A stretch of DNA of 64,000 nucleotides from a bacterium (GCA_026129405.1 JAHCID010000005.1:270412-334411), one strand, 5' to 3'. Shown: positions 9,044 through 19,752, counted from the first letter of the stretch. Numbers and translations are program-made. Notes: generated by a model not told the origin, from the sequence alone.

Positions 9044-9357
9044 CGCGCCGCGCGCTCCTCGCGCTGTGCCTCGGCGCCGTGCTGGCGGCGCCCGCGCTGG
9101 CGCAGCCGCCGCCCCGGCGCTGGGACCAGCTCTCGCCGGAGGAGCGCGCACGGGCGTGGGACAACTACCGCCGCTACCAGAAGCTGCCCCCCGAGCGGCA
9201 GCAGTTCCTGGAGAAGCGCTACCAGCGCTATCAGCAGCTTCCGCCCGACGAGCGCCAGCGCCTGCGTCAGAACTACGATCAGTACGAACGCCAGGCGCCG
9301 GACCAGCGCCGGCAGTTCAACCAGAAATACAAGCGCTGGAAGCAGGAGAAGAAGTAG
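9040..9357 (+). CDS. DUF3106-type periplasmic protein
   Basis: 105 aa, GTG start overlapping the anti-sigma stop (GTGA), so translationally coupled. A signal peptide ([18 protein letters not shown]) precedes a highly charged helical body made of about four imperfect 20-residue repeats with the signature LPPxxRQxxxxxYxRYQ ([32 protein letters not shown] and so on). This matches DUF3106, often found behind ECF sigma/anti-sigma pairs. Reminiscent of CpxP/CnrX-type periplasmic sensors, it may modulate the anti-sigma factor; that role is inference. It converges on the haem-protein gene with a shared hairpin. Confidence 0.8.
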   Translation: MTRRALLALCLGAVLAAPALAQPPPRRWDQLSPEERARAWDNYRRYQKLPPERQQFLEKRYQRYQQLPPDERQRLRQNYDQYERQAPDQRRQFNQKYKRWKQEKK

Positions 9358-9377
9358 CGCGCCGGCCGGGCTACTTC
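9351..9377. terminator. Bidirectional hairpin containing both stop codons
   Basis: GAAGTAGC (9351-9358) is the exact reverse complement of GCTACTTC (9370-9377), with an 11-nt GC-rich loop. The TAG stops of both convergent genes lie in the arms. No T-tract. Confidence 0.55.
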
Positions 9378-10708
9378 GCGTGGCAGTTCGCGCACGCCTC
9401 GGCGCGGGCGCCGATGATGGGGGGATCGTTCGCCGGGTCGGCGTCCTGGTACAGCGCGGCCCGTCCCGCGGGGTCGGCCAGGCGCCGGTCGAGCGCGCTC
9501 TGGAACCTGTATGGAGCGGGGTTGCGGGCGGCGAGGGCTGCCGCCAGGCCGTACCACTGGGTCGCCTGCGCGACCTCGCCGCCCTTGGCGTAGATGTCGC
9601 CGAAGAGGATGAGCGCGCCGGCAGCGTTGTGCGGGGCGAGGCCGGCGTCGCCGCAGATCTCGGGTTGCGTCGCGATGCAGGTCGCGTTCGCCGGGTTGGC
9701 GAGGTAGGCGTCCATGCGCGCCAGGATGTCGGCGAACATCGGGTCGCTCGCCGGAACGGCCTGTGCCACCGGAATGTAGTCGAAGAAGTTGAAGATCTCG
9801 TTGATCGCCACGGCGTACTCCAGCTCGGCGAGGCCCTGGGCCTGCAGCGCGGGGTCGCCGGTGACGAAGCCGAGGCCGAACGTGGTCGCGGCGGCGAAGC
9901 CGGGTACGCGCGAGTCGCCCGCGTTGGTGGCGGGGTTCCAGAGCATCGGGACCGCGGCGCCGAAGGCGTCGGCCGCGGCGGCGAGATCGGCCGTCGCCTC
10001 CGGCGTGGCGTCGTGGTAGCCGTCGACGGCCTGCCCGAAGCGATAGAGGCGCATCATCGCGAGCAGGAAGCGCGAGCGACCGTCGCGCTTGTCGCGCTTC
10101 GCCGCCTTCGCCAGCAGGGCGAGGGCCTCGGCTTCGCGCGCGGCCTTCGCGGCGCCGGTGACGTTCTGGTGCAGCACGTCCCAGAACGCCGCCTCGCCGT
10201 CGGCCGCCGCCTTCGACGGCTGGCGGGTGAGCAGCGCGGTCGCGTCGTTGCGGCGGAAGTTGTGGAAGCGCGTGTGCAGGCGGGTGTCGCCGATGGTGAG
10301 CCAGGTGTGCACGTAGCCGACCGGGCCTGCCGGCGCGTCGAAAGCGACGCCGGAGAACTTCACCAGCAGCTTCTTGGGCGCGTAGACGACCTTGCGGATG
10401 GCGCCGTTGCCGCTCGGATCCTCCCAGACGAAGCCGCCCGCGGCGGTGCGCCAGCCCTCGCAGGCGAGCGCGACGTCGAGGTGCACCTTCACGAGCTTCG
10501 TCGCCTGCGGGTACGACGACAGCGAGAGGCGCGACGTCTCTGGGCAGAGCGGCGACGTCGGCGCCGCGAGCCCGCGGTCCTTGCCGACGCGGATCATGCC
10601 CTTGCCGTTCTTGAAGGTCGCGACCTTGCCGGTGTTGAGGACCGTGAGCGCATGGACGGGCGGCGCCCAGACGAGAGCGAGGGCGAGCAGGGCGAGACGG
10701 ACGGGCAT
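9371..10708 (-). CDS. Secreted protein with C-terminal CXXCH haem motif
   Basis: 445 aa. The signal peptide [16 protein letters not shown] is preceded by a strong GGGAGG. The N-terminal domain (about 20-150) is beta-rich ([32 protein letters not shown]). A helical, TPR-like region (about 150-420) contains [38 protein letters not shown] and repeated Ala-rich helices ([19 protein letters not shown]). The last residues are ACANCHAK, a single haem c site at the very C-terminus. The whole protein is not recognised. The layout suggests a periplasmic or surface protein whose tail carries a haem, perhaps for electron transfer with the cytochromes at 1.9-3.5 kb. Confidence 0.7.
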   Translation of the reverse strand: MPVRLALLALALVWAPPVHALTVLNTGKVATFKNGKGMIRVGKDRGLAAPTSPLCPETSRLSLSSYPQATKLVKVHLDVALACEGWRTAAGGFVWEDPSGNGAIRKVVYAPKKLLVKFSGVAFDAPAGPVGYVHTWLTIGDTRLHTRFHNFRRNDATALLTRQPSKAAADGEAAFWDVLHQNVTGAAKAAREAEALALLAKAAKRDKRDGRSRFLLAMMRLYRFGQAVDGYHDATPEATADLAAAADAFGAAVPMLWNPATNAGDSRVPGFAAATTFGLGFVTGDPALQAQGLAELEYAVAINEIFNFFDYIPVAQAVPASDPMFADILARMDAYLANPANATCIATQPEICGDAGLAPHNAAGALILFGDIYAKGGEVAQATQWYGLAAALAARNPAPYRFQSALDRRLADPAGRAALYQDADPANDPPIIGARAEACANCHAK

Positions 10709-10742
10709 CGGCGGGACCTCCCGGGTCGACGTGGGCGCGCGG

Positions 10743-10772
10743 ACGCTATCCGTGGCGCCTCCGGGGTGTCAA
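10743..10772 (-). promoter_or_regulatory. Promoter for the C-terminal-haem secreted protein
   Basis: TTGACA (10772-10767) followed by GATAGC (10750-10745) after 16 nt, or TAGCGT after 18. A Shine-Dalgarno GGGAGG lies close to the ATG at 10708. Confidence 0.55.
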
Positions 10773-10850
10773 TGAATCCGTCGTCCCGATCGCCGCGGGC
10801 CGTTAGGCGAGCGACGTGCGGCGCGAGCGTCCGCGGGCGGCCGCCGCGCG

Positions 10851-10878
10851 TTGAGCGACGGGTCCGCCCTGCTATGAT
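10851..10878 (+). promoter_or_regulatory. Promoter for uvrB
   Basis: TTGAGC near 10851 and TATGAT at 10873-10878, about 16 nt apart. The -10 ends 11 nt before ATG 10890, leaving a leader of only a few bases. No LexA-like box is recognised. Confidence 0.5.
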
Positions 10879-10889
10879 CCGCCTCCGCC

Positions 10890-12917
10890 ATGCGCCGGGA
10901 AGGGACGTTCCAGCTCCGTGCCGACTTCGCGCCGCAGGGCGATCAGCCGCAGGCGATCGCGCAGCTCGCCGCGGGCGTTCGGGCCGGCGAGCCGCATCAG
11001 GTCCTGCTCGGCGTGACCGGCAGCGGCAAGACGTTCACGGTCTCGCAGGTGGTCGCCGCGGTCAACCGGCCGACGCTGGTGATCGCGCCGAACAAGACGC
11101 TGGCGGCGCAGCTCTTCCACGAGTTCCGCACCTTCTTCCCCGAGAACGCGGTGCGCTACTTCGTGAGCTATTACGACTACTACCAGCCCGAGGCGTACGT
11201 GCCCTCGACGGACACCTACATCGCCAAGGACTCGTCCATCAACGACGAGATCGACAAGATGCGCCACGCCGCCACGAAGGCGCTGCTCGAGCGCAACGAC
11301 GTGCTGGTGGTCGCGAGCGTCTCGTGCATCTACGGCCTCGGCTCGCCGGCGTCGTACTTCGACATGCTCGTGGTGGTGGAGCGCGACGACGTCATCGAGC
11401 GCGACGCTCTGCTGCGCAAGCTGGTCGACATGCAGTACCAGCGCAACGACTACGACTTCCACCGCGGCACGTTCCGCGTGCGCGGGGACGTGGTCGAGAT
11501 CTATCCGTCGTACGAAGAGGGCCGGGCGGTGCGCGTCGAGCTGTTCGGCGACCAGGTCGAGGCGATCGCCGAGATCGATCCGCTGCGCGGCACGGTGCAG
11601 CGCCGGCTCGAGCGCATCGCCATCTATCCGGCCAGCCACTACGTCGCGACCGCGCCCACCCTGAAGCGCGCGGTCGACTCGATCCGCGTCGAGCTGAAGG
11701 AGCGGCTCGCCGAGCTGCGCGACGCGAACAAGCTGCTCGAGGCGCAGCGGCTCGAGCAGCGCACGCTCTACGACCTCGAGCTGCTCGCGGAGATGGGCTT
11801 CTGCCCCGGCATCGAGAACTACTCGCGCCATCTCGACGGGCGCCAGCCCGGCGAGCCGCCCTACACGCTGCTCGACTACTTCCCGAAGGACTTCCTCCTC
11901 GTCATCGACGAGAGCCACGTCACCGTGTCGCAGATCGGCGCGATGTACCGCGGCGACCGCTCGCGCAAGACGACGCTCGTCGACTTCGGCTTCCGGCTGC
12001 CGTCGGCGCTCGACAACCGGCCGCTCGACTTCGAGGAGTTCCGCGCCCGCGTCGGGCAGTCGCTGTACGTGTCGGCCACCCCCGGCGACTGGGAGGTGCG
12101 CCTGGCGCACGGACACGTCGTCGAGCAGCTCATCCGGCCGACCGGCCTCGTCGACCCGGAGGTCGTCGTGCGGCCCGCCCGCCATCAGGTCGACGACCTG
12201 GTCGAGGAGATCCGCCAGCGCGTCGCCGCCGAGGAGCGGGTGCTGGTGACCACGCTCACCAAGAAGATGGCCGAGGATCTGACCGACTACTTCCAGGACA
12301 TCGGCATCCGCGTGCGCTACATCCACGCCGACATCGACACCATCGAGCGCACCGAGATCATCCGCGACCTGCGCAAGGGGCTGTTCGACGTCCTCGTCGG
12401 CATCAACCTGCTGCGCGAGGGCCTCGACCTGCCGGAGGTGTCGCTGGTCGCGATCCTCGACGCCGACAAGGAAGGCTACCTGCGCTCGGAGCGCTCGCTC
12501 ATCCAGACGATCGGCCGCGCGGCGCGCAACGCCAACGGCCGCGTGCTGATGTACGCCGACACGGTGACGGACTCGATGCGCAAGGCGCTCGACGAGACCG
12601 CCCGCCGCCGTACCGTGCAGATGGAGTACAACCGGACGCACGGGATCACGCCGACCACGATCAAGAAGAAGATCGCCGAAGGCCTCGTGGTCGCGTGCGA
12701 GGGCGACTACCTGACCGTGCCGCTCGCTGCCGACGCCGCGGCGAACCTGCCGGTCGATCCGGCGGAGCTGGCCCGCACCGTACAGAAGCTGCGCGGCGAG
12801 ATGCGCGAGGCGGCGCGCCAGCTCGAGTTCGAGCGCGCGGCGGTGCTGCGCGACGAGATCCGCGTCCTCGAGGAGCGGCTGCTCGGCGTCGCGCCCGAGG
12901 CAGAGCCCGCGTCGTGA
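10890..12917 (+). CDS. uvrB: Excinuclease ABC subunit B
   Basis: 675 aa, the usual UvrB length. Damage-scanning helicase of nucleotide excision repair. It loads on DNA with UvrA, then recruits UvrC. Visible features: Walker [11 protein letters not shown] (K47); the beta-hairpin region [20 protein letters not shown] that clamps the strand; helicase motifs [25 protein letters not shown] and [27 protein letters not shown]; and a C-terminal UVR domain ([21 protein letters not shown]) that binds UvrC. The uvrC gene follows with a 4-nt GTGA overlap, so both subunits are made from one transcript. All motifs are intact. Confidence 0.98.
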   Translation: MRREGTFQLRADFAPQGDQPQAIAQLAAGVRAGEPHQVLLGVTGSGKTFTVSQVVAAVNRPTLVIAPNKTLAAQLFHEFRTFFPENAVRYFVSYYDYYQPEAYVPSTDTYIAKDSSINDEIDKMRHAATKALLERNDVLVVASVSCIYGLGSPASYFDMLVVVERDDVIERDALLRKLVDMQYQRNDYDFHRGTFRVRGDVVEIYPSYEEGRAVRVELFGDQVEAIAEIDPLRGTVQRRLERIAIYPASHYVATAPTLKRAVDSIRVELKERLAELRDANKLLEAQRLEQRTLYDLELLAEMGFCPGIENYSRHLDGRQPGEPPYTLLDYFPKDFLLVIDESHVTVSQIGAMYRGDRSRKTTLVDFGFRLPSALDNRPLDFEEFRARVGQSLYVSATPGDWEVRLAHGHVVEQLIRPTGLVDPEVVVRPARHQVDDLVEEIRQRVAAEERVLVTTLTKKMAEDLTDYFQDIGIRVRYIHADIDTIERTEIIRDLRKGLFDVLVGINLLREGLDLPEVSLVAILDADKEGYLRSERSLIQTIGRAARNANGRVLMYADTVTDSMRKALDETARRRTVQMEYNRTHGITPTTIKKKIAEGLVVACEGDYLTVPLAADAAANLPVDPAELARTVQKLRGEMREAARQLEFERAAVLRDEIRVLEERLLGVAPEAEPAS

Positions 12918-14794
12918 CGGTCGACGACGCGAGCGCGCCGCCGGCGGCGGAGCGGCCCGCGCCGTCGCTCGAGGACCGCCTCGCGTCGGTGCCCGCGGCG
13001 CCGGGCGTGTACCTGCTGAAGGACACCGGCGGCAAGGTGATCTACGTCGGCAAGGCGGTGAACCTGCGCAGCCGCGTGCGCACCTACCTGCGCGGCGGCG
13101 ACGAGCGCAGCCAGGTGCGCTTCCTCGTCGGCAAGCTCGCCGACTTCGACACCCTCGTCACGGCGTCCGAGAAGGAAGCGCTGATCCTCGAGAACAACCT
13201 CATCAAGCAGTACAAGCCGCGCTACAACATCCGGCTGAAGGACGACAAGAGCTACGTCAGCGTCAAGGTCACGATCGCCGAGGCGTGGCCGCGCGTCCTC
13301 GTCACCCGGCGGATCGTGAAGGACGGCAGCCGCTACTTCGGCCCGTTCCACAGCGCGTCGGCGGTGCGCGAGACGCTCGACGCCATCCGCAAGATCTTCC
13401 CGCTGCGCACGTGCAGCGACCCGGTCTTCAAGAACCGCAGCCGCCCGTGCATCGAGTACGACATCAAGCGCTGCCTGGCGCCGTGCGTGCTGCCGGTCGA
13501 CCGTGCCGCCTACGGCGAGCATCTGCGCGAGGCGATGCTGCTGCTCGAGGGGCGCAGCCGCGAGGTGGGGGCGAACCTGCGCGCACGCATGGCCGCCGCC
13601 GCCGAGGCCGAGCGCTTCGAGGAGGCGGCGCGCCTGCGCGACCAGCTGCGCGCCATCGACAAGACGCAGGAGCGCCAGCAGGTCGTCGCGCACTGGGGCG
13701 TCGATCAGGACGTGTTCGGGCTCTACCGCGAGGGGGGCGCCATCGAGGTGCAGGTGCTCTTCGTGCGCGACGGCAAGCTGGTCTCGAACCAGGCCTACGC
13801 CTTCGACGACTGGGAGCAGAGCGACGCCGAGGTGCTGGAGGCCGTGCTGACGCAGTTCTACCAGGCGACGGCGCGCGACGTGCCGGACGAGATCCTGCTG
13901 CCCGTCGCGGTCTCCGACGCCGCCGTGCGCGCCGAGTATCTCGGCGAGAAGCGGGGACGCAAGGTCGTGATCCTCGTGCCCCAGCGTGGCGACAAGCTGC
14001 GGCTCGTCGAGATGGCGCAGGCGAACGCGCGCCAGGGCTTCGTCTCACGGCGCGCGGCCGTCGACGAAGGCGGGCGGCAGGTGGGCGAGCTGCAACGCCG
14101 GCTCCATCTGCGCCGGGCGCCGGAGCGCATCGAATGCGTCGACATCGCGACCTTCCAGGGCGGCGAGACCGTGGGCGCGGTGGTGGCGTTCGCCGGCGGA
14201 CGGCCGGACAAGGACGGCTACCGGCGCTTTCGCATTCGCACCGTGGAGGGTACGGACGACTTCGCGTCGATGCGCGAGGTGCTGGAGCGACGTTTTCGCG
14301 CCGGCCCGCGCCGGCGCGAGCCGCCGGACCTGCTCGTCATCGACGGCGGCCTCGGGCAGCTCGCGGCGGCGCAGGCGGCGCTGGCCGAGGTCGGGCTGTC
14401 CGAGCTGGCGGTCGTCGGGCTCGCGAAGGAGCGCGTCGCGCGCGACCCGCTGGCCCGCGAGGTCCAGACGCGGCCGGAGCGCATCTTTCTCCCGGGACGG
14501 AAGAACCCGGTGATCCTGCGCCAGAACTCGACGGCCCTGTTCCTGCTCCAGCGCGTGCGCGACGAGGCCCACCGCTTCGCCAACACCTACCACCGCGCGT
14601 TGCGGCGGCGGGCGCGGCTCACGTCGCGGCTCGACGCCGTCACCGGGGTGGGGCCGCAGCGGCGTCGAGCGTTGCTGCGCGCGCTCGGCAGCATCGCGCG
14701 CGTGCGGACGGCGTCGATCGAGGAGCTGTGCACGGTGTCGGGAATCACGCCGGCGATCGCCGCGCGCATCAAGGAGCAGCTCGGGCAGGGCTGA
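12914..14794 (+). CDS. uvrC: Excinuclease ABC subunit C
   Basis: 626 aa from GTG 12914, overlapping the uvrB stop. Dual-incision nuclease of nucleotide excision repair. Domains in order: GIY-YIG nuclease (about 20-105; [19 protein letters not shown]... and the [20 protein letters not shown] helix); Cys-rich loop (C-S-D-P ... [13 protein letters not shown]); UVR domain (about 215-250; [21 protein letters not shown]) for UvrB; RNase H-like endonuclease ([30 protein letters not shown]); and a C-terminal helix-hairpin-helix pair ([21 protein letters not shown]...). A 6-bp GC hairpin lies between it and comEC. Confidence 0.97.
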   Translation: MTVDDASAPPAAERPAPSLEDRLASVPAAPGVYLLKDTGGKVIYVGKAVNLRSRVRTYLRGGDERSQVRFLVGKLADFDTLVTASEKEALILENNLIKQYKPRYNIRLKDDKSYVSVKVTIAEAWPRVLVTRRIVKDGSRYFGPFHSASAVRETLDAIRKIFPLRTCSDPVFKNRSRPCIEYDIKRCLAPCVLPVDRAAYGEHLREAMLLLEGRSREVGANLRARMAAAAEAERFEEAARLRDQLRAIDKTQERQQVVAHWGVDQDVFGLYREGGAIEVQVLFVRDGKLVSNQAYAFDDWEQSDAEVLEAVLTQFYQATARDVPDEILLPVAVSDAAVRAEYLGEKRGRKVVILVPQRGDKLRLVEMAQANARQGFVSRRAAVDEGGRQVGELQRRLHLRRAPERIECVDIATFQGGETVGAVVAFAGGRPDKDGYRRFRIRTVEGTDDFASMREVLERRFRAGPRRREPPDLLVIDGGLGQLAAAQAALAEVGLSELAVVGLAKERVARDPLAREVQTRPERIFLPGRKNPVILRQNSTALFLLQRVRDEAHRFANTYHRALRRRARLTSRLDAVTGVGPQRRRALLRALGSIARVRTASIEELCTVSGITPAIAARIKEQLGQG

Positions 14795-14805
14795 CGCGGG
14801 GCCTG

Positions 14806-14826
14806 CCGGGGCTCCGCCCACCCCGG
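14806..14826 (+). terminator. Short GC hairpin after uvrC
   Basis: CCGGGG (14806-14811) pairs with CCCCGG (14821-14826) across a 9-nt loop. No T-tract. Could attenuate read-through into comEC. Confidence 0.3.
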
Positions 14827-14848
14827 TCGGCGAAGGAGCAGCGGCACG

Positions 14849-17263
14849 GTGGACGTGCGCGGGGCGGTGTACTGCATGGCGGTCGGGGTGGTGGGGGCGC
14901 AGCTGATGCCGCCCGCACCGGCGTGGCTCGCCGCGGTCACCGGGCTGGCGGCCGGCGGCGCGCTGGGCCTCGGGTGGATGGGACGCAGCGGCGACCGGGC
15001 CCTCGGTGGGGCCGGCCGCGCGCTGCTCGGGGTCGCGCTCACGACGGCGGCCGGAGCGGTCGCGGCATGGCGGCTGGCGGCAGTGCTCGCCCCCGTTCTG
15101 CCGCCCGACCACGTCGCCGCCGGGACGCTGCCGCGGGGCGCGACGATCGCCGGCCGCGTCGCGGCGCTGCCCGTGGCGCGCGGTACGCGCACCTTCATCG
15201 TGGTCGACGTCGAGGAGGAAGGCGGCGTCCCGGCGCGCGGCCGTGTGCGGCTGGCGGTGCGGGGCCGGCCGTCGAAGGTGCGCTCCGGCGACACCGTGCG
15301 CGTCACCACCACGCTGCGACGGCCGCGCGGCTTCGCGAACCCCGGCGGCTTCGACGTCGCCGGTCATCTCGCGCGCCGCGGCGTCCACGTCATCGCGGCG
15401 GCGTGGGAGCCGGCGCTGGTCGTGCGCCGGAGTCGGCCGCCGCGGAGCCCGGGCGACCGCCTCGAGCGCTGGCGCGGCCGACTCGTGCGTGCCATCGCGC
15501 GCGCCGTTCCGGGCGCCGAGGGCGCCGTGCTGCGCGCGCTCGTGATCGGCGACCAGAGCGCGATCCCAGCGGCGCTGCGCGACGCGTTCGCGCGTGCGGG
15601 CGTGGTGCACGTCCTGTCGGTGTCCGGGCTGCACGTGGCGCTCGTGGGCGGGGCGAGCTGGGTGCTGCTGCGCTGGCTGCTCGCGCGCAGCACCTGGCTC
15701 CTCCTGCGCGTCGACGTGCGCGCGCTCGCCGCCGTCGCGAGCCTCGGGCCCGTGACGGGATACGCGGCGCTCGCCGGTCTCGAGTCGGCGACGGTGCGCT
15801 CGGCGCTCATGGCCGCGGCCGGGGTGGCGGCGCTGCTCGCGGGCCGGCGGCTCGGGCCGCTGCGCGCGCTCGCGCTCGCCGCGATCGCGCTCGGACTCGC
15901 GGTCCCGGGGTCGCCGCGCGAGATCGCCTTCCAGCTGTCGTTCGCCTCCGTCCTCGCGATCGCGCTCGCGACCACGCGCTGGAGCGGCAGCGGCGACGGC
16001 TGGCGCGCGCGCATCCGCGCCGGTCTCGTGGTGTCGGCGGCGGCCCTCGTCGGGACGGCGCCGCTGACCGCGCTCCACTTCGGGCAGGTCGCGCCGATGG
16101 CGCTGGCGGCGAATCCGCTCGTGGTCCCGCTCTGCGGCGGCCCCGTCGTCGGCCTCGGGCTCGTCGGCGCCGCGCTCGAGCCGGTGCTGCCCGCGGTCGC
16201 GGCCGCGGCCTGGCGCGTGGCCGGCGTCGCGCTCCGGCCGACGCTCGCCGTCGTCGAGACGCTGGCGGCCGTGCCCGGCGCGGCGGTCGGCGTGCCCGCG
16301 CCGAGCCCGGCGGCGCTCACGACGCTGGCGGTGCTGCTCGGGGCGCTGGTCGCGCCGCCGGGGTGCGGGCGCCGCGCGGCGCTCGCGGTCGCCGCGGCGT
16401 TGCTCGTCGCGCTCGCCGCGCATGACGTGCGGGCGCGCTGGGCGCCGGAGCGGCTGCGCCTGACGATCCTCGACGTCGGGCAGGGCGACGCCGCGGTCGC
16501 GGAGCTACCGAACGGCCGCGTCCTCGTGGTCGACGCGGGCGGCTTTCCCGGCGGCGACTTCGACCCCGGCGCGGCCATCGTCGCGCCGTTCCTGCGCACG
16601 CGCTCGATCGCGCGCATCGACGCTCTCGTCATGACCCACGCCCATCCCGATCACTTCGGCGGGCTCGCCGCGCTGCTGGCGTCGCCAGGCGCCGCGGAGC
16701 TGTGGTGGAGCGGGCACGCCGGGCGCGGCGTCGCCTGGGCGGCCCTCGAGACGGCGATCGCGCGCAGCGGGGTGCGGCTGCGTCGCCTGCGCGCCGGCCG
16801 GCCGCTGCCCGCCTTGGCCGGTCACGGCCGGGTGCTGCATCCGCCTGCGGGCTGGCCCGGGGGGCGCGCGAACGACGACTCGGTCGTCCTGCGGCTGCGC
16901 CTCGGGCGCGTCGCCTTCCTCCTGACCGGCGACGTGGAGGCACGCGCCGAGCGGGCGATGCTCGCCCGCGGGGCGCGGCTCCGCGCCGACGTCGTCAAGG
17001 TGCCGCACCACGGCAGCCGCACGTCGAGCACGCCGGGGCTGGTGGCGGCGACCGGCGCTGCGGTCGCCGTGATCCCGGTGGGTGCCGAGAACCGCTACGG
17101 GCACCCGGCGCCGGACGTGACGGCGCGCTGGCGCGCCGCCGGGGCATGCGTGCTGCGCACCGACGCGTGCGGCGCGGTCACGCTCGAGACCGACGGCCGC
17201 TCGCTGGCCGTGACGTCGGTCCGCGGCTGCGGCTGTCCCGAGGTCAGTACGCCCCGGCCGTGA
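14849..17263 (+). CDS. comEC: ComEC/Rec2 DNA-uptake channel protein
   Basis: 804 aa from GTG 14849 (AAGGAG about ten nt upstream). An inner-membrane channel for transport of single-stranded DNA into the cytoplasm. Order: N-terminal membrane segments with the DUF4131 beta domain (about 70-200), the Competence domain (about 225-500) with the family core VVHVLSVSGLHVALVGG and many membrane helices, and a C-terminal metallo-beta-lactamase domain (about 540-800) with ILDVGQGDAAV, the metal motif THAHPDHFGGL and VVKVPHHGS. Length and order are typical. No other competence gene is nearby. It converges with and overlaps the LuxR-type regulator by 20 bp. Confidence 0.95.
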   Translation: MDVRGAVYCMAVGVVGAQLMPPAPAWLAAVTGLAAGGALGLGWMGRSGDRALGGAGRALLGVALTTAAGAVAAWRLAAVLAPVLPPDHVAAGTLPRGATIAGRVAALPVARGTRTFIVVDVEEEGGVPARGRVRLAVRGRPSKVRSGDTVRVTTTLRRPRGFANPGGFDVAGHLARRGVHVIAAAWEPALVVRRSRPPRSPGDRLERWRGRLVRAIARAVPGAEGAVLRALVIGDQSAIPAALRDAFARAGVVHVLSVSGLHVALVGGASWVLLRWLLARSTWLLLRVDVRALAAVASLGPVTGYAALAGLESATVRSALMAAAGVAALLAGRRLGPLRALALAAIALGLAVPGSPREIAFQLSFASVLAIALATTRWSGSGDGWRARIRAGLVVSAAALVGTAPLTALHFGQVAPMALAANPLVVPLCGGPVVGLGLVGAALEPVLPAVAAAAWRVAGVALRPTLAVVETLAAVPGAAVGVPAPSPAALTTLAVLLGALVAPPGCGRRAALAVAAALLVALAAHDVRARWAPERLRLTILDVGQGDAAVAELPNGRVLVVDAGGFPGGDFDPGAAIVAPFLRTRSIARIDALVMTHAHPDHFGGLAALLASPGAAELWWSGHAGRGVAWAALETAIARSGVRLRRLRAGRPLPALAGHGRVLHPPAGWPGGRANDDSVVLRLRLGRVAFLLTGDVEARAERAMLARGARLRADVVKVPHHGSRTSSTPGLVAATGAAVAVIPVGAENRYGHPAPDVTARWRAAGACVLRTDACGAVTLETDGRSLAVTSVRGCGCPEVSTPRP

Positions 17264-17921
17264 GGTTGTGCTTCAGCGCATACATCACGAGCCCGACGCG
17301 GTCGCGCACGCCCAGCTTCTGGAAGATGTTCGTGAGGTGCGTCTTCACGGTGCGCTCGCTGATGGCGAGGGTGTTGCCGACCTCCTTGTTCTTGAAGCCG
17401 GAGGCGACGAGCTTCACGATCTCGAGCTCGCGCTCGGTGAGCCCGTTCTCGTGCCGCGTGCCGATGGGCTCGCTGTCGCCGCCCAGGTGGCTCAGCTCCT
17501 CGGCGAGTGCGCCGCTCATGCGCGGGTCCATCCAGACCTCACCGTGGCAGACGGTACGGATCGCCTGGATCAGCGTCTGGCGCGCGGAGTCCTTCAGGAT
17601 CACGCCCTTCGCCCCGAGGCGGAACGCGCGCACGTGCTCCTCCTTCTCGTCGGACGCGGTCAGCACCAGCACCTGCGTGTTCGGGCTGATCTTCAGCACC
17701 GCCGGGATCGCGTCGAGCCCGCTGCCCTGCGGCATGCGGATGTCGAGCAGGAGCAGGTCCGGCCGGCTCTGCCACACCAGCTCGACGATGTCCTCGGCGC
17801 TCTCGACGTCGGCGACGACCTCGAGATCCTCCTCGGTGGCGAGAATGGTCTTCAGTCCCTCGCGGAAGAGCGTGTGATCGTCGACGATCACGATGCGCCG
17901 CTTGCGTAGCCCGATGGTCAT
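17244..17921 (-). CDS. NarL/LuxR-family response regulator
   Basis: 225 aa. The receiver domain (about 9-125) has the acidic pair D14-D15, phospho-acceptor D60 (DLLLLDIRMP) and K at VILKDSA. The C-terminal LuxR helix-turn-helix (about 160-215) has LTERELEIVKLVASGFKNKEVGNTLAISERTVKTHLTNIFQKL. It is coupled to the upstream histidine kinase by an ATGA overlap and preceded by AGGGG. Its 3-prime end overlaps that of comEC on the other strand, which could lead to transcriptional interference. The regulon is unknown. Confidence 0.93.
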   Translation of the reverse strand: MTIGLRKRRIVIVDDHTLFREGLKTILATEEDLEVVADVESAEDIVELVWQSRPDLLLLDIRMPQGSGLDAIPAVLKISPNTQVLVLTASDEKEEHVRAFRLGAKGVILKDSARQTLIQAIRTVCHGEVWMDPRMSGALAEELSHLGGDSEPIGTRHENGLTERELEIVKLVASGFKNKEVGNTLAISERTVKTHLTNIFQKLGVRDRVGLVMYALKHNLTAGAY

Positions 17922-19699
17922 ACCTGTCCCCTTGCGACAGCGGCGGGGCGCCCGCCGCTGCCGGTCACTGGAATGAAGAGTGAAACCTCCGCGCCGCGGC
18001 CCGGCTCGGTCCAGATGCGGAGCGAGCCCCCCAGGGCCGCGGTACGTTCGCGGATGGACCACGGCGCGCTCGCCGGGCGCAGGAAGCCGTCGGCGTCGAT
18101 GACGCCCGGCGCGCCCGGGAAGCCGCGGCCGTTGTCGCGGATGACGAGATAGACGTGCGACGGTCGTGCCGCCAGCTTCACCACCGCCTGCGTCGCCTGG
18201 CCGTGGCGGACGGCGTTGTGCAACGCCTCGCGCACGATCTGCGTCAGCTCGTACGCCGTCGAGGCCGGCAGTCCCGGATCGTGCTGCGGCCGCGCCATGT
18301 GCACCCGCAGGCGCTCACGGATGGCGAACTCGGCGGCGAGGCGGTCGAGGGTCGACCCGAGGTCGTCGGCGCGCCGGCTCGCGCTGCGCAGGACCGTCAG
18401 GTAGTGCCGCACCTCGCGGTAGCCGGCGTCGACGGCCTGATGCAGGTCTTCCAGCGACTTCGGCACCTTGCCGGGATCACGCTGGAGGAGATGCTTGGTC
18501 GCCTCGACGCGCAGGTCGATGCCGGCGAGCGCCTGGATGAAGCCGTCGTGGAGGTCGCGCGCGATGCGCGCCCGCTCCTCGAGCACGGCGACCTCCTCGG
18601 CCTTCTCCTGCAGGCGCACGGCTTCGAAGGCCGCTGCGGCCTGGCCGACGAGGACGAGGAGGAACTCGAGGTCGTCGCGCGTGAACTTTCGGCGCGAGCC
18701 GCGCGCCACGACGGCGCGCCCGCGCAGCTCGCGCTGGATCAGGATCGGCGCCATGAGCAGCGCCTGCGCGGGCATGGCCGGCAGGCCGGCGGGATCGTCG
18801 ACCGGCCGGCGCTGCATGACGCCGGTGCGGACGTCGTAGCAGAGCGCGGTCTCGCGGCCGGGGCGCAGCTCGTTGGCGAGGAAGCTCTCGGTGTCGGCGC
18901 AGAAGCCGGAGGGGAAGGGCTCGCGCTCGGTGATGCGGATCGAGTAGCGCAGGCGGCGGCCCTGACGCTTCGCGGTCCAGGTGAACCAGCGCCCGCTCTC
19001 GGGATCGCGCAGCACGAGTACGCCGTGGTCGGCCTCGAAGAACGTGAGCGTGCGGCGGCCGAGGCGCGCGAGGGCGAGGAAGGGCGTGCGGCTGCGGCGC
19101 AGCGGCATCGTGAGGTCGAGCAGGAAGCCGAGCTTCCGTTTCGACCGCCGCTCGTGCTCGCCGAGGTAGCCGAGGAGGTAGCCGACCGCGAGAAGGTAGA
19201 GCGGCCGCACCAGGTGCGCCCGGTGGAATACCAGATCGTCGTCGACGAAGCGTCCGGCGATCATGATCGTCGCCGGATAGAGGAGGGCCAGGAGGATGGT
19301 CACCGGGATCGCGGCCGCGAGGCCCCAGCGCACGCTGACGCTCGAGATGACGAAGACGTGCAGGAGGAAGAACGGGCTCGGCCCGCGCTCGGTGAACAGG
19401 GTGATCACCGAGACCCAGACGATGTCGGCGGCCGCCGACAAGTAGCCCATGCGCTCCTGGGCGACGTACTCGCCGCGCACCAGGAAGAACAGGACGAGGC
19501 TGAAGACCAGGTAGCCGCCAAGGACGAAGTAGGCCAGGTCGGGCCGGAACGACGGCTGCTTCGGGTCGACGACCACCACCGACAGCGCCACCAGCGCCAG
19601 CAGCACGCGGCAGAAGGCGATCACCTTCTCGGTGCGCGAGAACGCCTCGAGCGGCGTCGCGCGCCGCGGGCCGCGGGGGCGGGGGAGCGAGATATTCAT
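17918..19699 (-). CDS. NarL-type membrane sensor histidine kinase with GAF domain
   Basis: 593 aa from ATG 19699; an in-frame ATG at 19735 is possible and neither has a clear ribosome site. About six membrane segments (residues 25-180; e.g. VIAFCRVLLALVALSVVVV, FVLGGYLVFSLVLFFLV, AAIPVTILLALLYPATIMI) form the sensor. A GAF-like domain (about 205-375) follows. HisKA_3 has the phospho-His in EERARIARDLHDGFIQALAGIDLR, and HATPase_c has REALHNAVRHG, RDNGRGF and a C-terminal G-rich strand. It phosphorylates the adjacent regulator. Two inverted repeats lie upstream as candidate operators. Confidence 0.9.
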   Translation of the reverse strand: MNISLPRPRGPRRATPLEAFSRTEKVIAFCRVLLALVALSVVVVDPKQPSFRPDLAYFVLGGYLVFSLVLFFLVRGEYVAQERMGYLSAAADIVWVSVITLFTERGPSPFFLLHVFVISSVSVRWGLAAAIPVTILLALLYPATIMIAGRFVDDDLVFHRAHLVRPLYLLAVGYLLGYLGEHERRSKRKLGFLLDLTMPLRRSRTPFLALARLGRRTLTFFEADHGVLVLRDPESGRWFTWTAKRQGRRLRYSIRITEREPFPSGFCADTESFLANELRPGRETALCYDVRTGVMQRRPVDDPAGLPAMPAQALLMAPILIQRELRGRAVVARGSRRKFTRDDLEFLLVLVGQAAAAFEAVRLQEKAEEVAVLEERARIARDLHDGFIQALAGIDLRVEATKHLLQRDPGKVPKSLEDLHQAVDAGYREVRHYLTVLRSASRRADDLGSTLDRLAAEFAIRERLRVHMARPQHDPGLPASTAYELTQIVREALHNAVRHGQATQAVVKLAARPSHVYLVIRDNGRGFPGAPGVIDADGFLRPASAPWSIRERTAALGGSLRIWTEPGRGAEVSLFIPVTGSGGRPAAVARGQV

Positions 19700-19738
19700 G
19701 TCGGAGCTTGGGCGCTGCGGCGAAGAGCAACCCATGTG

Positions 19739-19752
19739 CCACCGGACGGTGG
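19739..19752. promoter_or_regulatory. Short palindrome CCACCG-GA-CGGTGG
   Basis: Perfect 6-bp inverted repeat with a 2-nt centre, upstream of the histidine kinase start. Could be a DNA-binding site; nothing else supports it. Confidence 0.25.

Noticed and set aside
9380..14794. Very long open frames on both strands across known genes (for example over uvrB, plsB and lon)
   Set aside because: High GC makes stops rare. Only the frames with recognisable domains and typical starts are genes; the others are Arg/Ala/Pro-rich shadow translations.
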